From Leptolyngbya sp. O-77 (GTDB lineage Bacteria; Cyanobacteriota; Cyanobacteriia; Elainellales; Elainellaceae), in NCBI RefSeq assembly GCF_001548395.1, contig NZ_AP017367.1, positions 4,005,001 to 4,069,000 on the forward strand: a DNA stretch of 64,000 bases, read 5' to 3'. Positions 63,784 through 64,000 of this stretch are shown piece after piece. The position numbers and the translations under genes were made by a program. Position 1 is the first letter of the stretch; each line of letters opens with the position of its first letter. Below the pieces are notes generated by a model. It made no database searches. It saw nothing but the letters and a program-made list of their open reading frames with translations, and had not been told where the DNA came from.

Positions 63784-63985
63784 CTTTCCCCCGAAATTTT
63801 GGTCGTTTAGTCATCCACGGCGCTGGCAGGTGTTCGCAGCACCCACCAACGCCTGACCCCTCGACAGCTACAGCCTGTCTCAGGGCTGCGTCCATTGTAG
63901 GCCGCCCTGTCCCAGTGCTTCACCTCCGGGGGCGGCCAACATTTCGGGGTTTCCTACCCCACTCGTTTCCTGGAGGAAACCCCAA
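63784..63985 (+). ncRNA. Structured leader RNA, copy 2
   Basis: 202 nt, matching 27826-28028 on the opposite strand. Stems: CCTGA (63852-63856)/TCAGG (63880-63884) enclosing GACAG/CTGTC; GGCCGCC (63900-63906)/GGCGGCC (63931-63937); GGGGTTTCC (63946-63954)/GGAAACCCC (63975-63983) overlapping GGAGG (63972-63976). It begins 93 bp after pdeM. Confidence 0.62.
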
Positions 63986-64000
63986 ATGCTGACAATTCAA
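63986..64000 (+). CDS. Start of a second MLTIQ small protein (cut by window end)
   Basis: ATG at 63986 reads MLTIQ before the window ends. The first copy at 27825 encodes the same residues with two different third bases (CTC/CTG and ATC/ATT), which argues that the frame is translated. The rest lies outside the window. Confidence 0.55.

Overview
The window comes from a cyanobacterium. It carries adjacent psaA and psaB genes for the photosystem I core and many GCGATCGC (HIP1) palindromes. It also has a carotenoid oxygenase, a DUF3370 protein, an Asr1405-type protein and a Tll0287-like heme protein. The GC-rich filler genes and the style of the IS elements suggest a filamentous, Leptolyngbya-like lineage; that placement is inference.

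Layout. 1-5.5 kb: end of an RTX repeat protein, BT1-family transporter, carotenoid oxygenase, short histidine kinase, DsbA-like protein. 5.6-10.7 kb: an insertion-sequence pile-up, with an ISAs1-type element, a DUF5367-like membrane protein, an IS4-type transposase cut by an ISL3-type element, and an ISKra4-type element. 10.7-27.0 kb: a mobile integron cassette array, read on the minus strand. 27.0-27.45 kb: attI-like region and a deleted intI. 27.5-64 kb: ordinary chromosome, with MFS transporter, SMP-30 lactonase, PhnD-like lipoprotein, heme/HAMP protein, DUF3370, pyroglutamyl-peptidase-like protein, rsmA, thioredoxin-like ferredoxin, proline-rich lipoprotein, psaA-psaB, PQQ sugar dehydrogenase, RTX protein, glutamine synthetase-like enzyme, a large PAS/GAF kinase, GT39-type glycosyltransferase, DUF1810, HIRAN, Uma2, a UvrD-type helicase and pdeM.

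The main discovery is the integron. I find 15 attC-like sites (about 46-88 bp, with AAC and GTT cores and palindromic arms) separating about 17 cassettes. Many cassette starts are complementary to the inner core of the same cassette's own attC, as expected for true cassettes. Starting from attI the cargo is: a DUF3644 protein; an ORF-less cassette; a PD-(D/E)xK-like nuclease; five more near-identical ORF-less cassettes of about 350 bp; a GNAT acetyltransferase; an orphan DUF2281 antitoxin; a tiny 25-codon ORF; an Mpo1-like protein; a SigZ operon; a BamHI-like restriction-modification pair; a coiled-coil protein; a PIN toxin-antitoxin pair; and a DUF262 protein. Much of this is defence-like. 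The integrase survives only as its first ~28 and last ~33 residues joined in frame, so the array has no visible integrase of its own. IS elements have cut the array further: the methyltransferase, the BamHI-like nuclease, the VOC protein and the DUF262 protein are all hit.

A second notable item is a ~200-nt leader with conserved hairpins. It occurs twice, 36 kb apart and in opposite orientation (27826-28028 and 63784-63985). Each copy precedes a small ORF beginning MLTIQ, and the last hairpin covers the ribosome binding site.
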